Positions 23,928 to 34,079 of a stretch of 64,000 bases of DNA are shown here, in pieces. Source of the DNA: Chondrus crispus. Its lineage: Eukaryota > Rhodophyta > Florideophyceae > Gigartinales > Gigartinaceae. The translations under genes were made by a program, and so were the position numbers. The first letter of the stretch is position 1, and each line of letters starts with the position of its first letter. The notes below the pieces were generated by a model. It worked only from the letters and a program-made list of their open reading frames with translations, searched no databases and was not told the DNA's origin. Where the stretch lies: positions 1-64,000 of the forward strand of contig NW_005179279.1 in assembly GCF_000350225.1 (NCBI RefSeq), given 5' to 3'.

Positions 23928-24401
23928 TGGTACCACCTAGCGCGATTGCGATCGCGCTGGTGAGGGTGTTTTTAGCCATCGGGCAACACGTCGGTAGTAG
24001 CGTTGCTACACGGTTACGATCCCGTCGGGTAGTGCTGAACAAGCCCCCGTCGAAGACCTTGAATTATACCCAAGGTGCTGAAGAAGCTCGTCTAGCATTG
24101 GCCTTACAACCCAGCGAACCGCGGTTACATCCTCGTAGACAAGCCCAACCCGCACTCGTCGAGCACTCAAATCTTCACAAGTCTCTACCACCATTATCCT
24201 CCCGGGCCGGGCATCTTTCCTTAACCCCCCCCCGTCGGAGTTGAGCTACCGTGGGCCACAAGCCCACACAAGGGGAAAGGGAGTCTCAAACGCTCCGTAG
24301 CGCGTGCCATCGGCAGTAGTTGTTGCTGTTGTTGTTTTTCGTCTTTTTTTTTGTTTGACCGTCGGACTGTGTTCGCGGCCTGCCAGGCACATTGCACTAC
24401 A
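23928..24401 (+). repeat. Truncated LTR of the A/B family
   Basis: Matches the distal part of the element A and B LTRs, from GGTACCACCTAGCGCGATTG to the terminal GGCACATTGCACTACA. About 400 bp of the 5' part of the LTR is missing. It is joined without spacer at 24402 to an interrupted pol gene of element D (CGCACTTCGACGCG, which in element C is preceded by GTACTA). It could be the 3' LTR of element B or an independent remnant. Confidence 0.8.
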
Positions 24402-25647
24402 CGCACTTCGACGCGAGTACTACTGGCCCCACCTGGCTGCAGACGCCTCAGCCACGGTGCGAGGTGTCGAACCTGCGCGATGAACCGGGTGAAGCTGAGG
24501 AAACATCTCAACCGATTTAGATTGTTTCTAGCTACGAGGCCCCTCGAGAGCCTTGCGATCGACATCTTGGGGCTGCTCCCCAAGACGAAGACAGGAAAAC
24601 TATTCCTGCTCGTGATTACGGACCGCTTCAGTAAGCTGACGCAAGTCGTTGCGCTCCGCACAATAACCGCGTACACCGTCGCGGTTGCGTTCTGCGAATC
24701 GTGGGTGTTAAAGTACGGCGTCCCGCGCACGTTGCTGTCCGATAACGGACCGCAGTTTAACGCCAAGTTCTTCCACAGCACGTGCCGCGTTCTGGGGATA
24801 ACGAATTTGTACACTTCGGCGTACCATCCCCAGACGAACGGGCAAGTCGAGCGATATAACCGAACAATCGCCTCGATGCTGCGGAACTACGTGGGTGAAC
24901 ACCAGGACGACTGGGATGTGTACGTGGGGCCACTTACGTATGCGTACAACTCCCACGTACATCGCACCACACACACCACGCCGTTTGAGCTTGTGCTCAG
25001 CAGGCCACCGCCGGAGTTCTCTCTCCGACGGGCGGACGGCGACGCGCCCCCTTCCGATAGGGGAAACCAACGTGCCGAGTTCCTCAAGACCTCGGACTCG
25101 ACTATCCAGAAGGCCTACGGGAGCCTGCGTCGCACGCAGCTCGCTACAAGCGCGACTTCGATAAGCGCATACGACGTATTAATTCCCGGCTCCGTCCCGG
25201 AGAATACGTATATCTCAACCCCACCGATGGGGCTAAGACATCGAACAAGCTCGCCTCGCCCGCTGTCGGAGACCCTACCGCGTGCTCGCCAATGACCGCC
25301 GAACCATCACGATCGATCGTGATGGGGTCACCCAGCGAGTCTCCGCCGACCGCTGCGTGTACGCGCCGTCTCCGATAGACGCGCCACGAGCAAGTACGAC
25401 GACCCCGCGGGACCTCGCCGATAAGGTCACGGCGGGAACGCAGTATGCCGTCGAACGGCTACTGAGACATCGAGTCATGGAAGACGGAAGTACGGAGTTC
25501 CTCATCAAGTGGGCGGATTACGACACGCCCACTTGGACGGCGCGGACTCACGTCCCGGAGGAGTTGGTGTCTCGTTACGCCCAACGCCTCCGGAGACGTA
25601 CCGGCAGGAACCTCACCCAAACCGTGAACGCGGACGTTCACGCTTAA
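24402..25647 (+). pseudogene. pol: Element D integrase and chromodomain fragment
   Basis: Only the final C-x2-C of the integrase zinc-binding domain remains ('CRTCAMNRVKLRKHL'), then the core with 'LAIDIL', 'LLSDNGPQF' and 'GQVERY' (D,D-35-E). The integrase frame drifts after 'AYGSLRRT' (about 25120) into a wrong frame that ends at 25295; a chromodomain frame (25282-25647) restarts with 'MLANDRRTITID' and contains 'FLIKWADYDTPTWT'. Two frame changes are needed to connect them. Element C carries the same two changes. Confidence 0.85.
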
Positions 25648-28600
25648 GGGGGGGCCCTCAACCGCTCCTTTGCGGATTAACCCCAGCCTGCACGAACAGA
25701 CTAAAAGGGGAAGCGAAGGAGGTCGGCGGACCCTATCGGAGGGTCACAGCTGGGGGCGTGTTCAAGTCAAGTCGTCTTGACTTCTCGGACGCCAAGGACG
25801 CGAGACGTAAGAACAGGACAGTACGAACTGCCTGAAAAAAAATGTTGGGCCCTCGTAATGACGGACATTACGAGGACCCCAAGTACCCCCTTCAGAGCCG
25901 AAGGGTTAGACGATCTCTGGCTTGAAGTCACCGGACGTCCCGATCAGTCCAGCAACCTCGAGCCGAGAGGTCCAAGAACGCGCGACCGCCCACGATAGGG
26001 CCATGATTGATGGGGGGCACCGAGTCCCCCCCCGGAGGGCGGGCAACACTTCAAACCCACTCACGCTCCGACCAGAGTACAAGGGATCCGAATCCCTTGT
26101 CTCCCCGGGAGCACCTCAGCCGGCTACACGAGAAACCGGAAGGCCCGCACCCTGCGCCGGCAGGTCGTGGAAGGCTCACGCTCGGATATGGTCCTCAAGG
26201 CACCTGCGGGTCAGTCATGTCAACGATCGACCGAATTGTTCTCCGGCCGACATGGTTCGTGCCCGAAGAAACGCGTGAGACGCGTAGACGGAGGCTTCGC
26301 GAGTAGGGCGGCGCTCGAGACAACAGGCGCGAGGATAGTTAAGGAAGGAGAGGTAGGCGAGAGCAACTCAATCTGAGGGGCACCAGTATATGCGCTCGGA
26401 CGCGAGACACTCTCGAAACCGGCGCCGACAAATGCCCCATAATAGGGCAAATTATGGGGCATGAGAACGTTACACGTGAGCGACGCCGGAGGTGCGCGCC
26501 ATGCACCAACCCCGATTGCGCCATCACCAAATCACTGCCGCCACCATACCTCGAAAATAACGAAAAAATTAATGGGGAAAAATTACGGCAGCACGTGTGC
26601 GGCGTGCACAGGTACTGTTGTGGTTTGATCGAAATTCTGTGCCATGGTAGAACTCAGGCGGGGACGAGGAATCGGCACTGCCGGAGGAAGTTCTCCTCAA
26701 ATTGTTTGCTTTCTTAATTTCTCTTCTGGTCGCTTCTCTATGCGTTGCTTTCATCGTGCCTTCCCCTCTAGCTCTGGGGTTGCTCGTCTACCTTGCGCTT
26801 AAGTAGACGCTTGCTGTTCGCTTCTCTCTATTTCTAGTTGCATTCTCTCTCTAAATGTGCAATGGTCGCGGGGAGCTGCTTTGCCTTTGCATTTGCATAT
26901 TGCATTCGACTCTCTTTCCGACGTCGAGTCTTGAATGGGCGCGGTAGTGCCTACGTTCTTTATTGGGTACAATGTCTTTGGAATCCATTTGTGATCCCGA
27001 TCCATTCTCCAGTAGTTCACTTGAACATTGTTCTACCTTCAGGGTTTTACAACTGTACAACGGGCAACCCCACCGCCACAGCCTCCCGAAAAAATAGACA
27101 AAAAGGGTAGGGGTGGCTACAGTGCACCCGGGGATATGTGCATTGCTGGAATGGCCCACCACGCTTGATTTCCCATTTTAAAAAAATGGGCGAAATTTTG
27201 GAGGGGTGGCTGCAGTGCACCGGTGGACATGTGCATTCCTGGAAAGTCGAGGCAAGCTTGATTTCTTACACCGACGCCGCCGCCGTCTGAAAATTTGAAA
27301 AAAAGGAAGGAATAAGCCTGGGACACGTGCATTGCTGGACTATCGCAGCATGTCCGGCGGGCTGGCACGCGACGACGGAAACAGCCAAGCGAAATGAGGC
27401 CACCCCACCCGAACGCGCCTCGATGAGGACACCGCCGCAGTGCCGACAAGCCCATCGCGCACGCCTCGGCCTGCCCCTCAACGACGGACTGCCCCCCCAA
27501 CTCTGCTCGCGAGGCCGTCCGGCCAGTTTTCGCATCAGTTGTATCAGCGGTTCCGGTCGCTACCGCCCTTGTCGACCGGAAACGCGACCTCCGCAGCGGA
27601 CAACGAATCCCGACTCGAGTGGGTAAGGGAAGAGAAAAGGGGGCGCATTCGCACGGGTCGAGTAGTAAGGGAGAATTTGGACCCTTTCAGGTATCTCGTC
27701 ATCCGTATTCCCTAACGTCAACGTACCTCCTCGGCTCCGTCAAGCCGATGTTGAAAACCCCTGGCGGACAGTGGCCGGCGTGAGGCGGGATGGCGTTGGA
27801 TCCCCGCGTGGTGCTGCACACCGAAAGATCGCTCGAGGTTGCGCTACAGAAGCTGAGGAGGGCCACCACGCCGGTGTCGTAAGCACATCGTAGTGAGGCG
27901 ACATCGGCCATACTCGCCCGGTCATATGACAGCTCAACACTGATCGCCACAATAGTGTCCTCGTTTGCAACGCCGCCGCCGGTTCGGGTTGCTATAGAGG
28001 CACGATGGCTGCCGTGAGGGGATGTGTAGTGTGCCGTTTCGCCCCCTCTCCTGAGTCTGGAAGGGCTCCTTAAGCGTCGCCCCGGACGTCCGAGGTACTG
28101 ATTCCAAATGGGTCCGCAGTACTCCCCCGCAGTGCCGCTTACGCAAGCCGACGCACTGCAACGGCAGCGGGCCGTCCAATCTGCCAAAGGAATGGGCTGC
28201 AGATCCAATTGCGTACTAAGCCGTCTCGACGCTACGGCTTGTCATTGCCACCACAAGTAATCTCTGGGGAGTCCCCCGTCCAGCCGAAGTCCCGGCGGCA
28301 CCCTTACGGGAGGCCTTGCGCGATATATAGAAGGAGGAATGCAACGCAGATGCAGAGGGACGGGGGTGACAGGACGCACGGACACGTACGAGCGGGTGTC
28401 AGATCAGCGAAGCAGTGGACGGAGGAAGAGGAAGGACGGAAGTAGTGAGATAACGGCCAGCCGCCGCCCGCAAAAGACCTGGGCACGCAGAGTGACGACC
28501 GCCGGCAACCGCGAGGGGAGAGGCGCTACCCGTAAAGGCGCCGCACGAAGCGCCTTGTACGCGATCGTCGCCCCGGACAGGGGGCAGCGACTGTAGATAA

Positions 28601-29094
28601 GGGTAAAATGGAGGAAAATACTCCCCGCCACACTAAGCGGGTGAAGGGGAGTATGAGCAGTGCTCCTCGACGAGGACCCGGTAAAACGAACAAGAGAATT
28701 CTCTACGAACCCAAGGCCGCATTGACCGCCCCGGGCGACGGAGGGGGGCGTGGTTATAACATCGACACGTGAGACAGGGGCGATGAACACCACGAGTACA
28801 GTACCCACACCGGGGAAACCGTCCGCAAAGAGGGTTCAGAAACGCAGCAGGGCTCGGAGATCACGCAACGCCGCATACGGGACCGGGTGCGCAGCGAGGA
28901 AGGACGCGAAATGCCGGGCGAGGGATGAGGGAGAAGGACAGCCAACGGAAGGGGTGAACAAGAACAAAGAGCACGACGCACGGGGAGGTGAGGGACGGAC
29001 ACAGGCGGGGGATGCTCGAAAGACGAGGATCGAGTCGGGGAAGGAAGCACAGGCCGCCCTACAAGCACATGTGAACGCGGACGTTCACACTTGT
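25648..29094 (+). other. Non-coding 3' region of element D
   Basis: No gene is supported. Starts with a G7 tract right after the chromodomain stop. 25648-26390 and 28480-29094 correspond to the 3' region of element C (inverted, 33070-33713 and 31304-31925). Between them, about 26390-28480 differs from C and includes the repeat at 27108-27330 and otherwise featureless sequence. The region is either a hybrid of subfamilies or contains a replaced segment. Confidence 0.55.
27108..27330. repeat. Degenerate tandem repeat, about 93-bp period
   Basis: GGGGTGGCTACAGTGCACCC ... GTGCATTGCTGGA ... CTTGATTTC at 27108-27172 recurs as GGGGTGGCTGCAGTGCACCG ... GTGCATTCCTGGA ... CTTGATTTC at about 27202-27265. 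A partial third copy (ACACGTGCATTGCTGGACTA) is at about 27316-27336. Function unknown. Confidence 0.6.
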
Positions 29095-29105
29095 GGGGGG
29101 GGCCG
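29067..29105 (+). promoter_or_regulatory. Stem-loop and polypurine tract of element D
   Basis: GTGAACG-CGGA-CGTTCAC (a 7-bp stem) followed by a G8 tract (29095-29102) and the LTR start at 29106. In Ty3/gypsy elements the polypurine tract primes plus-strand DNA and abuts the 3' LTR, as here. The same stem-loop plus G7 tract also sits at the chromodomain stop (25625-25654). Confidence 0.7.
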
Positions 29106-29784
29106 TGTAGCATAACCCCCCCTGGGGCTTTATTTTAGATTAGATCAACTCAGAATCGGATCGGTTACTGCAGGGCTCGATGCTCTACAGTACCACCACG
29201 TGTACCCCCAAGTACAGGGGCGCACGTGTACACGTGTACGCGCGGGACCGAAGAGCGCGCACACACGTGTCCTGTCAGCCCCGATGGCTGACAGTATTAC
29301 AGTGTCGACCGACCGCTACAGTGCGTCGCTACAGTACGTCCCTACAGTACATCGGTACCGTACTATTATGATAGGTTATTAGTACATTAAATATGGCGCG
29401 GACCGGCAGCGGTGGAGGAGGACAAGCACGGACTTGTCACCCACCGACCGTCAAGGTCCGACTTCCCGCTTATTCTAAGGTAGCGCTCGCTAACTACCTT
29501 AGAGCGGCACCGAGCGCGGGTTGAGGACGCGCGCGGTACGACTACGAGCCGGCTCCGCCTCCGCCCGTCGGTACTGGATCGTTACCCAGTACCGCGCCGG
29601 GGCGTCGAGGCGTCGAACAGCTCGCGCGTACCGGCGTCCTCCCCGTTCCCGCTCTACCACGCTACCCGGGCCCGCTGCCCGGTGCCGTTAGCTGGTGTCC
29701 CGCTTCACCCCCGTCTTCCCGTTCGGACGGGGTCTACGTCGAGCTGTGCATACACCCCTCTCCGTTGGGGGTGTTTATGCTACA
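29106..29784 (+). repeat. 3' LTR of element D
   Basis: 679 bp, TGTAGCATAACCCCCC at the start and GGGTGTTTATGCTACA at the end, a 10-bp inverted terminus. Preceded by the G8 tract. Carries hairpins at about 29271-29293 (CTGTCAGCC/GGCTGACAG) and others, and a TATA-like TTAAATATGG near 29385. Its sequence is closer to the solo LTR at 10511-11529 than to the element C LTRs, so two LTR subgroups coexist. Confidence 0.9.
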
Positions 29785-30591
29785 GGATGGTGACCAAGCG
29801 GGCGATTCGGATCGCCTGCGGGGCCTCCTCTCGTACATCGGGCCGTCTCGTCTGGCGTCCGCTACGCCTGGTACGGGGAGTCGGCTCCCCATTTCCGTCG
29901 ACGATGGCAACAGAGCCGCCTTGGCGCAGCTCCATCCGTTGAGCCTCGATGTCGATACATCGCACGTGCGTATCGATGAAGGCCGTGCCGAGAAGGACTG
30001 GCACGGCGAGCTGGTCCGCTACGACGAACGGAATTCGGAACGTCGTGTTCTTCAACCGCACGGCCAGCCGTACGACGGCTGAGAGCTTGAGCGGATTGCT
30101 ATTCGCGCCCGCCAATCGTGGCAGTGGTGCGTCTCGTACGACGTACCGCGTCCAATCGGGAGGAAGGTCCGCCTTCCTCACCAGGTTATACCCCGAGCAC
30201 GTATCAACGGCGATTGTGCGGGGCTTGAAGGCATTTCCCTCTGTGGCTATCGAGCCGAGGACATTGTAAATCTTCGAAGTCATAAGGCAAATGACGCCGT
30301 CGACCACCTGCGGGGGAGGCGGGGCAGCGAGGTAGTTGCGCTTCGGGCGCCGTCGACGGTCCTTGCCCCTCCTTCGGGTCCTTCTTCCCGGCCCACTGGA
30401 CGTCGGTCGTCCGGTGGCTTCCTCGGGGCTTGCTGCATCGGCGCACGCCCTTCGTTTCTTGTCGTGCACGGGGCTTATGGGAGCCCCGGTGCCTTCACGG
30501 TCGGTCCGTGGCATCTGACCAACGATGGTCAGGGTATCTTCCCCTTCGCGGTCACATGCCGGGCTTACGGAAGCCGGGGCTGTGTCACGGA
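29785..30591 (-). pseudogene. pol: Element E protease fragment (distal half of E)
   Basis: Minus-strand frame colinear with the protease region of element C ('KVVDGVICLMTSKIYNVLGS' in C). The active-site motif reads 'VDTCSGYNLV' (Asp codon at 30203-30205), that is Asp-Thr-Cys rather than Asp-Thr-Gly, and 'VPVLLGTAFI' follows. The fragment is bounded on one side by the D LTR (29784) and on the other by the element C insertion (target site 30587-30591). RT and all later parts of E are not seen. Confidence 0.85.
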
Positions 30592-31292
30592 TGTAGCATA
30601 AACACTCCCAGCGATAGGGGTGTATGCACAGTTCGACCGAGACCCTTGTCGATCGGGAAGACGGGGGCGAAGCAGGACACCAGCCCACGGCACCAGACAG
30701 CGGGCCCGGGTAGCGTGGTAGAGCGGGAACGGGGAGGACGCCGGTACGCGCGAGCTGTTCGACGCCTCGACGCCCCGGCGCGGTACTGGGTAACGATCCA
30801 GTACCGACGGGCGGAGGCGGAGCCGGCTCGTGGGCGTACCGCGCGCGTCCTCAACCCGCGCTCGGTGCCGCTTCTAAGGTAATTAGCGAACGTTACCTTA
30901 GAATAAGCGGGAAGTCGGACCTTGACGGTCGGTGGGTGACAAGTCCGTGCTTGTCCTCCTCCACCGCCGCCGGTCCGCCCCATATTTAATATACAAAACA
31001 ATCTATCATAACACTACAGTACCGAGGTACTGTAGTGGGCTACTGTAGTGCAGGTCGGCCTGCACTGTAATACTGTCAGCTATGTCGATGCTGACAGTAC
31101 ACGTATTACCCGTGGTGCGTGCGCGCTTCGTTCGCGCGTGGCACACGTGTGCACGTGTATGCGCGTGTCCCTTGTCCCCGTGGTGTACACGTGGACACGC
31201 GCGGTTGTACTGTAGAGCGTCGAGCTCTACAGTAGGGGATCCTGTTGTTGATCCAATCTAACTAAAAAGCCCCCAGGGGGGGTTATACTACA
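30592..31292 (-). repeat. 3' LTR of element C
   Basis: 701 bp, TGTAGCATAAACAC ... GGTTATACTACA as read on the plus strand. On the element strand it is directly preceded by the G8 polypurine tract at 31296-31303. Contains the same four hairpins as the 5' copy. Confidence 0.95.
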
Positions 31293-31330
31293 CGGCCCCC
31301 CCCACAAGTGTGAACGTCTGCGTTCACATG
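31293..31330 (-). promoter_or_regulatory. Stem-loop and polypurine tract of element C
   Basis: On the minus strand: GTGAACG-CAGA-CGTTCAC, then ACTTGT and G8, then CCG and the LTR. Equivalent to 29067-29105 in element D. A second copy of the stem-loop plus G7 lies at 33707-33735, at the end of the chromodomain frame. Confidence 0.7.
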
Positions 31331-33713
31331 TGCTTGTAGGTCGACTCGTGCTTCCTTCCCAGACTCGATCCTCGTTTCCCTATCGCCCCCCGCCTGCGTT
31401 CGTTCCTCACTTCCTCGTTCGTCGTGCTCTCCGTTCTTGTTCACCCCTTCCGTTGGCTGTCCTCCTCCCTCATCCCTCGCCCGGCATTTCGCGTCCTTCC
31501 TCGCTGCGCGCCCGGTTCCGTAACGCTGCGCTGCGTGATCTCCGAGCCCGGCTGCGTTTCTGACCCCTCTTTGCGGACAGCTTCCCCGGTGTGGGTACTG
31601 TACTCGTGGTGTTCATCGCCCCTGTCTCACGTGTCGTTGTTATGACCAGGCCCCACTCCGTCGCCCGGGGCGGTCAATGCGGCCTTGGGTTCGTAGAGAA
31701 TGCTCTTGTTCGTTTTACCCGGTCCCCGTCGAGGAGCACTGCTCATACTCCCCTTCACCCGCTTCGTGGGGGGGGGAGTATTTTCCTCCAATTCACCCTC
31801 ATCTACCGTCGCTGCCCCCCTGTCCGGGGCGACGATCGCGTACAAGGCGCATGGTGCGGCGCCTTTACGGGTCGCGCCTCTCTCCTCGCGGTTGCCGGCG
31901 GTCGTCACTCTGCGTGCCCATCATGCTGTTCGAACATGGCTCTCTTCGTAGAGCAACGGGAGGAGCGAGAGTGAACGGCTCCTCTTGTACGACCGCAGCG
32001 TCCGATGCGCGGAGGTCCGTCCGGTGTGTGATCGGCATTCACAATTGCGCTCGCGACGGTTGCCTCACTGGCGGCGCCACTCGCCATCGGGGAAGTGCGG
32101 GGACGCGTAGTCGTTCGCTACCCTTCTTCTTGCCGCTCGCCGTCGAGGCGAGAGCGCGAAGAGGCGAAGTCCGTATCTGGCGTACCTCGCCTTTGTGGCG
32201 GGCGCGCCGTCCGCTTCCGCCGCACGGTTTCCAGCATTATACCGGCGCGAGCGGGGGCGCTCCGGAGCCTGTGCCCGGGCCGTGGCAGTCGGTACCGCCC
32301 CCCGTACTGTAGACTTGCCGGCCCTCGCTGTCCGTGGAGAGGGCGCGGCGCGCGACGACGCGTGACGACGGTCCTTATCCTTATCGGCCCTCGCCCCCGA
32401 TAGGGAGGGCGCGGCGCGCCCACTCCGCGCTGCGGTGCCGCGGAAAAGTCCGCGTGGAAGCGCCTGGGCCTCGCAAGCTCGGCCCGCGGCGCTCCCCGAG
32501 GACTTTTTCCGGCGCTCCTCGCACTCCGGTTCCACCGAGGCAAGGTCCAACGCGGGTGTCATCTTCGTCGCCCCCCCAGGCAATCGGGGCGAGGGCAGAG
32601 CGCGCGGTATTCTCCTCTTCCACGCGCCCCTCGCCATCGGGGCGAGGGCGCAGCGCACAGTATTCTCCTCGTCCACGCGCCCCTCGCCATCGGGGCGAGG
32701 GCAGAGCGCGCGGTATTTTCCTCTTCCACGCGCCCCTCGCCATTCGGGCGAGGGCAGAGCGCGCGGTATTCTCCTCGTCCACGCGCCCCTCGCCATCGCG
32801 GCGAGGGCGCTGCGCCGTGGATTGCGACTTTTTCTCGTAATACACGTGTACTGCGACCTTTTTCCGTCCGCCGCGCAATCAGAAAATCATCCCAAAAATT
32901 GTCATAATTTCCCGCGAAAACAACTTCTGCCAAAAAATCAGAGCACGGTCCCTGATTGGTGCGCTGTCGTCTGAGGAAGAAATCTTCCCAAAATTAAATC
33001 ATGGCATGCGCCGTGATTAGCGACAAAAAGTTCTAATTGGGGCTGACAGTACACGTGTGTGTGCATATATTGTTGCCCCTCCGACCGAGTTGCTCTCGCG
33101 CTTACGCCCCTTCCTTAACTATCCTGGCGACTGTTGAGGCAAACGCAGCCTCACTCGCCTGCTCATCTGAAAACGCCTTTTGCGCGTTTCCTCGCGCACG
33201 ACCCCTATCGATAGGGTCATGACCACGTCGTCCGTCGGGTTATCGGACCCGGATGCGGACTGAGGGCTCGAAGTGAGCCCGAACCTTCTCGGATATTCCG
33301 AGACACAAGCAACGGGCATTCTGGTCGCTTACTCTGCCCACCGAGGGGCTCTCGTGATTCCACCGCTGATCGCCTCGTTCGTCGGGCGCCCCTTCTCGCC
33401 GTGATTGCTGGACTTAACGGATCGTCCGGCAATCCTGTTCGGGGGGGTGTCGTCCGACTTTTCCGATCCGAACGGGGTATTGCAGTCCTCGTCATGTCGG
33501 TCATTACGAGGGCCCAACATTTTTTTCAGGCAGTTCTTACTGTCCTGTTCTTATGTCTCGCGTCCTTGACGTCCGAGAAGTCAAGACGACTTGACTTGAA
33601 CGCGTCCCCGGCTGTGACCCTCCGATAGGGTCCGCCGACCTCCTTCGCTTCCCCTTTTAGTCTGTTCGTGCAGGCTGGGGTTAATCCGCAAAGGAGCGGT
33701 TGAGGGCCCCCCC
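31304..33713 (-). other. Non-coding 3' extension of element C
   Basis: No conserved protein is supported in these 2.4 kb; several long open frames are a by-product of the GC-rich repeat array. Outer parts match element D (inverted); the centre, about 31925-33070, is private to C and holds the 53-54-bp hairpin array and an AT-richer segment (32880-33030). The unit lies between two copies of the stem-loop/G-tract module. Confidence 0.6.
32576..32831. repeat. Tandem array of 53-54-bp GC-rich hairpin units
   Basis: About 4.8 copies of a unit starting CGCCCCTCGCCATCGGGGCG and continuing AGGGC..GCGC..GTATT.TCCTC.TCCACG. Each unit folds as CGCCC(C)TCGC/GCGAGGGCG. Degenerate related palindromes occur upstream at about 32322-32350 and 32386-32440. 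Confidence 0.85.
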
Positions 33714-34079
33714 TTAAGCGTGAACGTCCGCGTTCACGGTTTGGGTGAGGTCTCTGCCGGTACGTCTCCGGAGGCGTTGGGCGTAACGAGACACCAACTC
33801 CTCCGGGACGTGAGTCCGCGCCGTCCAAGTGGGCGTGTCGTAATCCGCCCACTTGATGAGGAACTCCGTACTTCCGTCTTCCATGACTCGATGTCTCAGT
33901 AGCCGTTCGACGGCATACTGCGTTCCCGCCGTGACCTTATCGGCGAGGTCCCGCGGGGTCGTCGTACTTGCTCGTGGCGCGTCTATCGGAGACGGCGCGT
34001 ACACGCAGCGGTCGGCGGAGACTCGCTGGGTGACCCCATCACGATCGATCGTGATGGTTCGGCGGTCATTGGCGAGCAC
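33714..34079 (-). pseudogene. pol: Element C chromodomain
   Basis: Chromodomain with 'YAVERLLRHR', 'FLIKWADYDTPTWT' and 'VPEELVSRYAQRL', expected to bind modified histone tails and guide integration. It is now in a different frame from integrase, reached only through the second of two frame changes (near 34085). The frame ends '...NADVHA' in the stem-loop that precedes a G7 tract. Almost identical to element D 25282-25647. Confidence 0.85.

Larger units (their letters stand above)
12934..24401 (+). mobile_element. Ty3/gypsy chromovirus, element B
   Basis: Plus-strand relative of element A: 5' LTR (12934-13760), primer-binding region, gag, pol and chromodomain (stop at 20630). A truncated LTR of the same family and orientation ends at 24401 and is the best candidate for its 3' LTR, which would give a 3.3-kb non-coding 3' extension; that assignment is inference. 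The copy is dead: gag has two frameshifts (near 14690 and 14905), pol has TAG codons at 18661 and 18739 and a frameshift near 18945. No target duplication could be matched: GCTAC or other bases beside the 5' LTR do not recur at 24402. Confidence 0.85.
24402..29784 (+). mobile_element. 5'-truncated Ty3/gypsy chromovirus, element D
   Basis: Plus-strand relative of element C. It begins abruptly in the integrase zinc-binding region, runs through integrase and chromodomain (stop 25645-25647), a long non-coding 3' region, a G-tract and an LTR at 29106-29784. From 24402 to about 25860 it looks nearly identical to element C in inverted orientation (33500-34960); 25860-26390 and 28480-29105 also match C, but the middle (about 26390-28480) does not. 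Upstream gag, protease and RT are gone and no 5' LTR is adjacent. The LTR end abuts the protease region of element E, so D landed in E. Confidence 0.85.

Noticed and set aside
32065..32974. Several long open frames rich in Arg, Pro and Ala on both strands
   Set aside because: They coincide with the GC-rich hairpin array, where stops are rare by composition; the repeated peptide only mirrors the DNA repeat.
33707..33735. G-tract after the chromodomain as the real end of element C
   Set aside because: No LTR follows it; the LTR with matching target duplication lies 2.4 kb further, behind a second G-tract.
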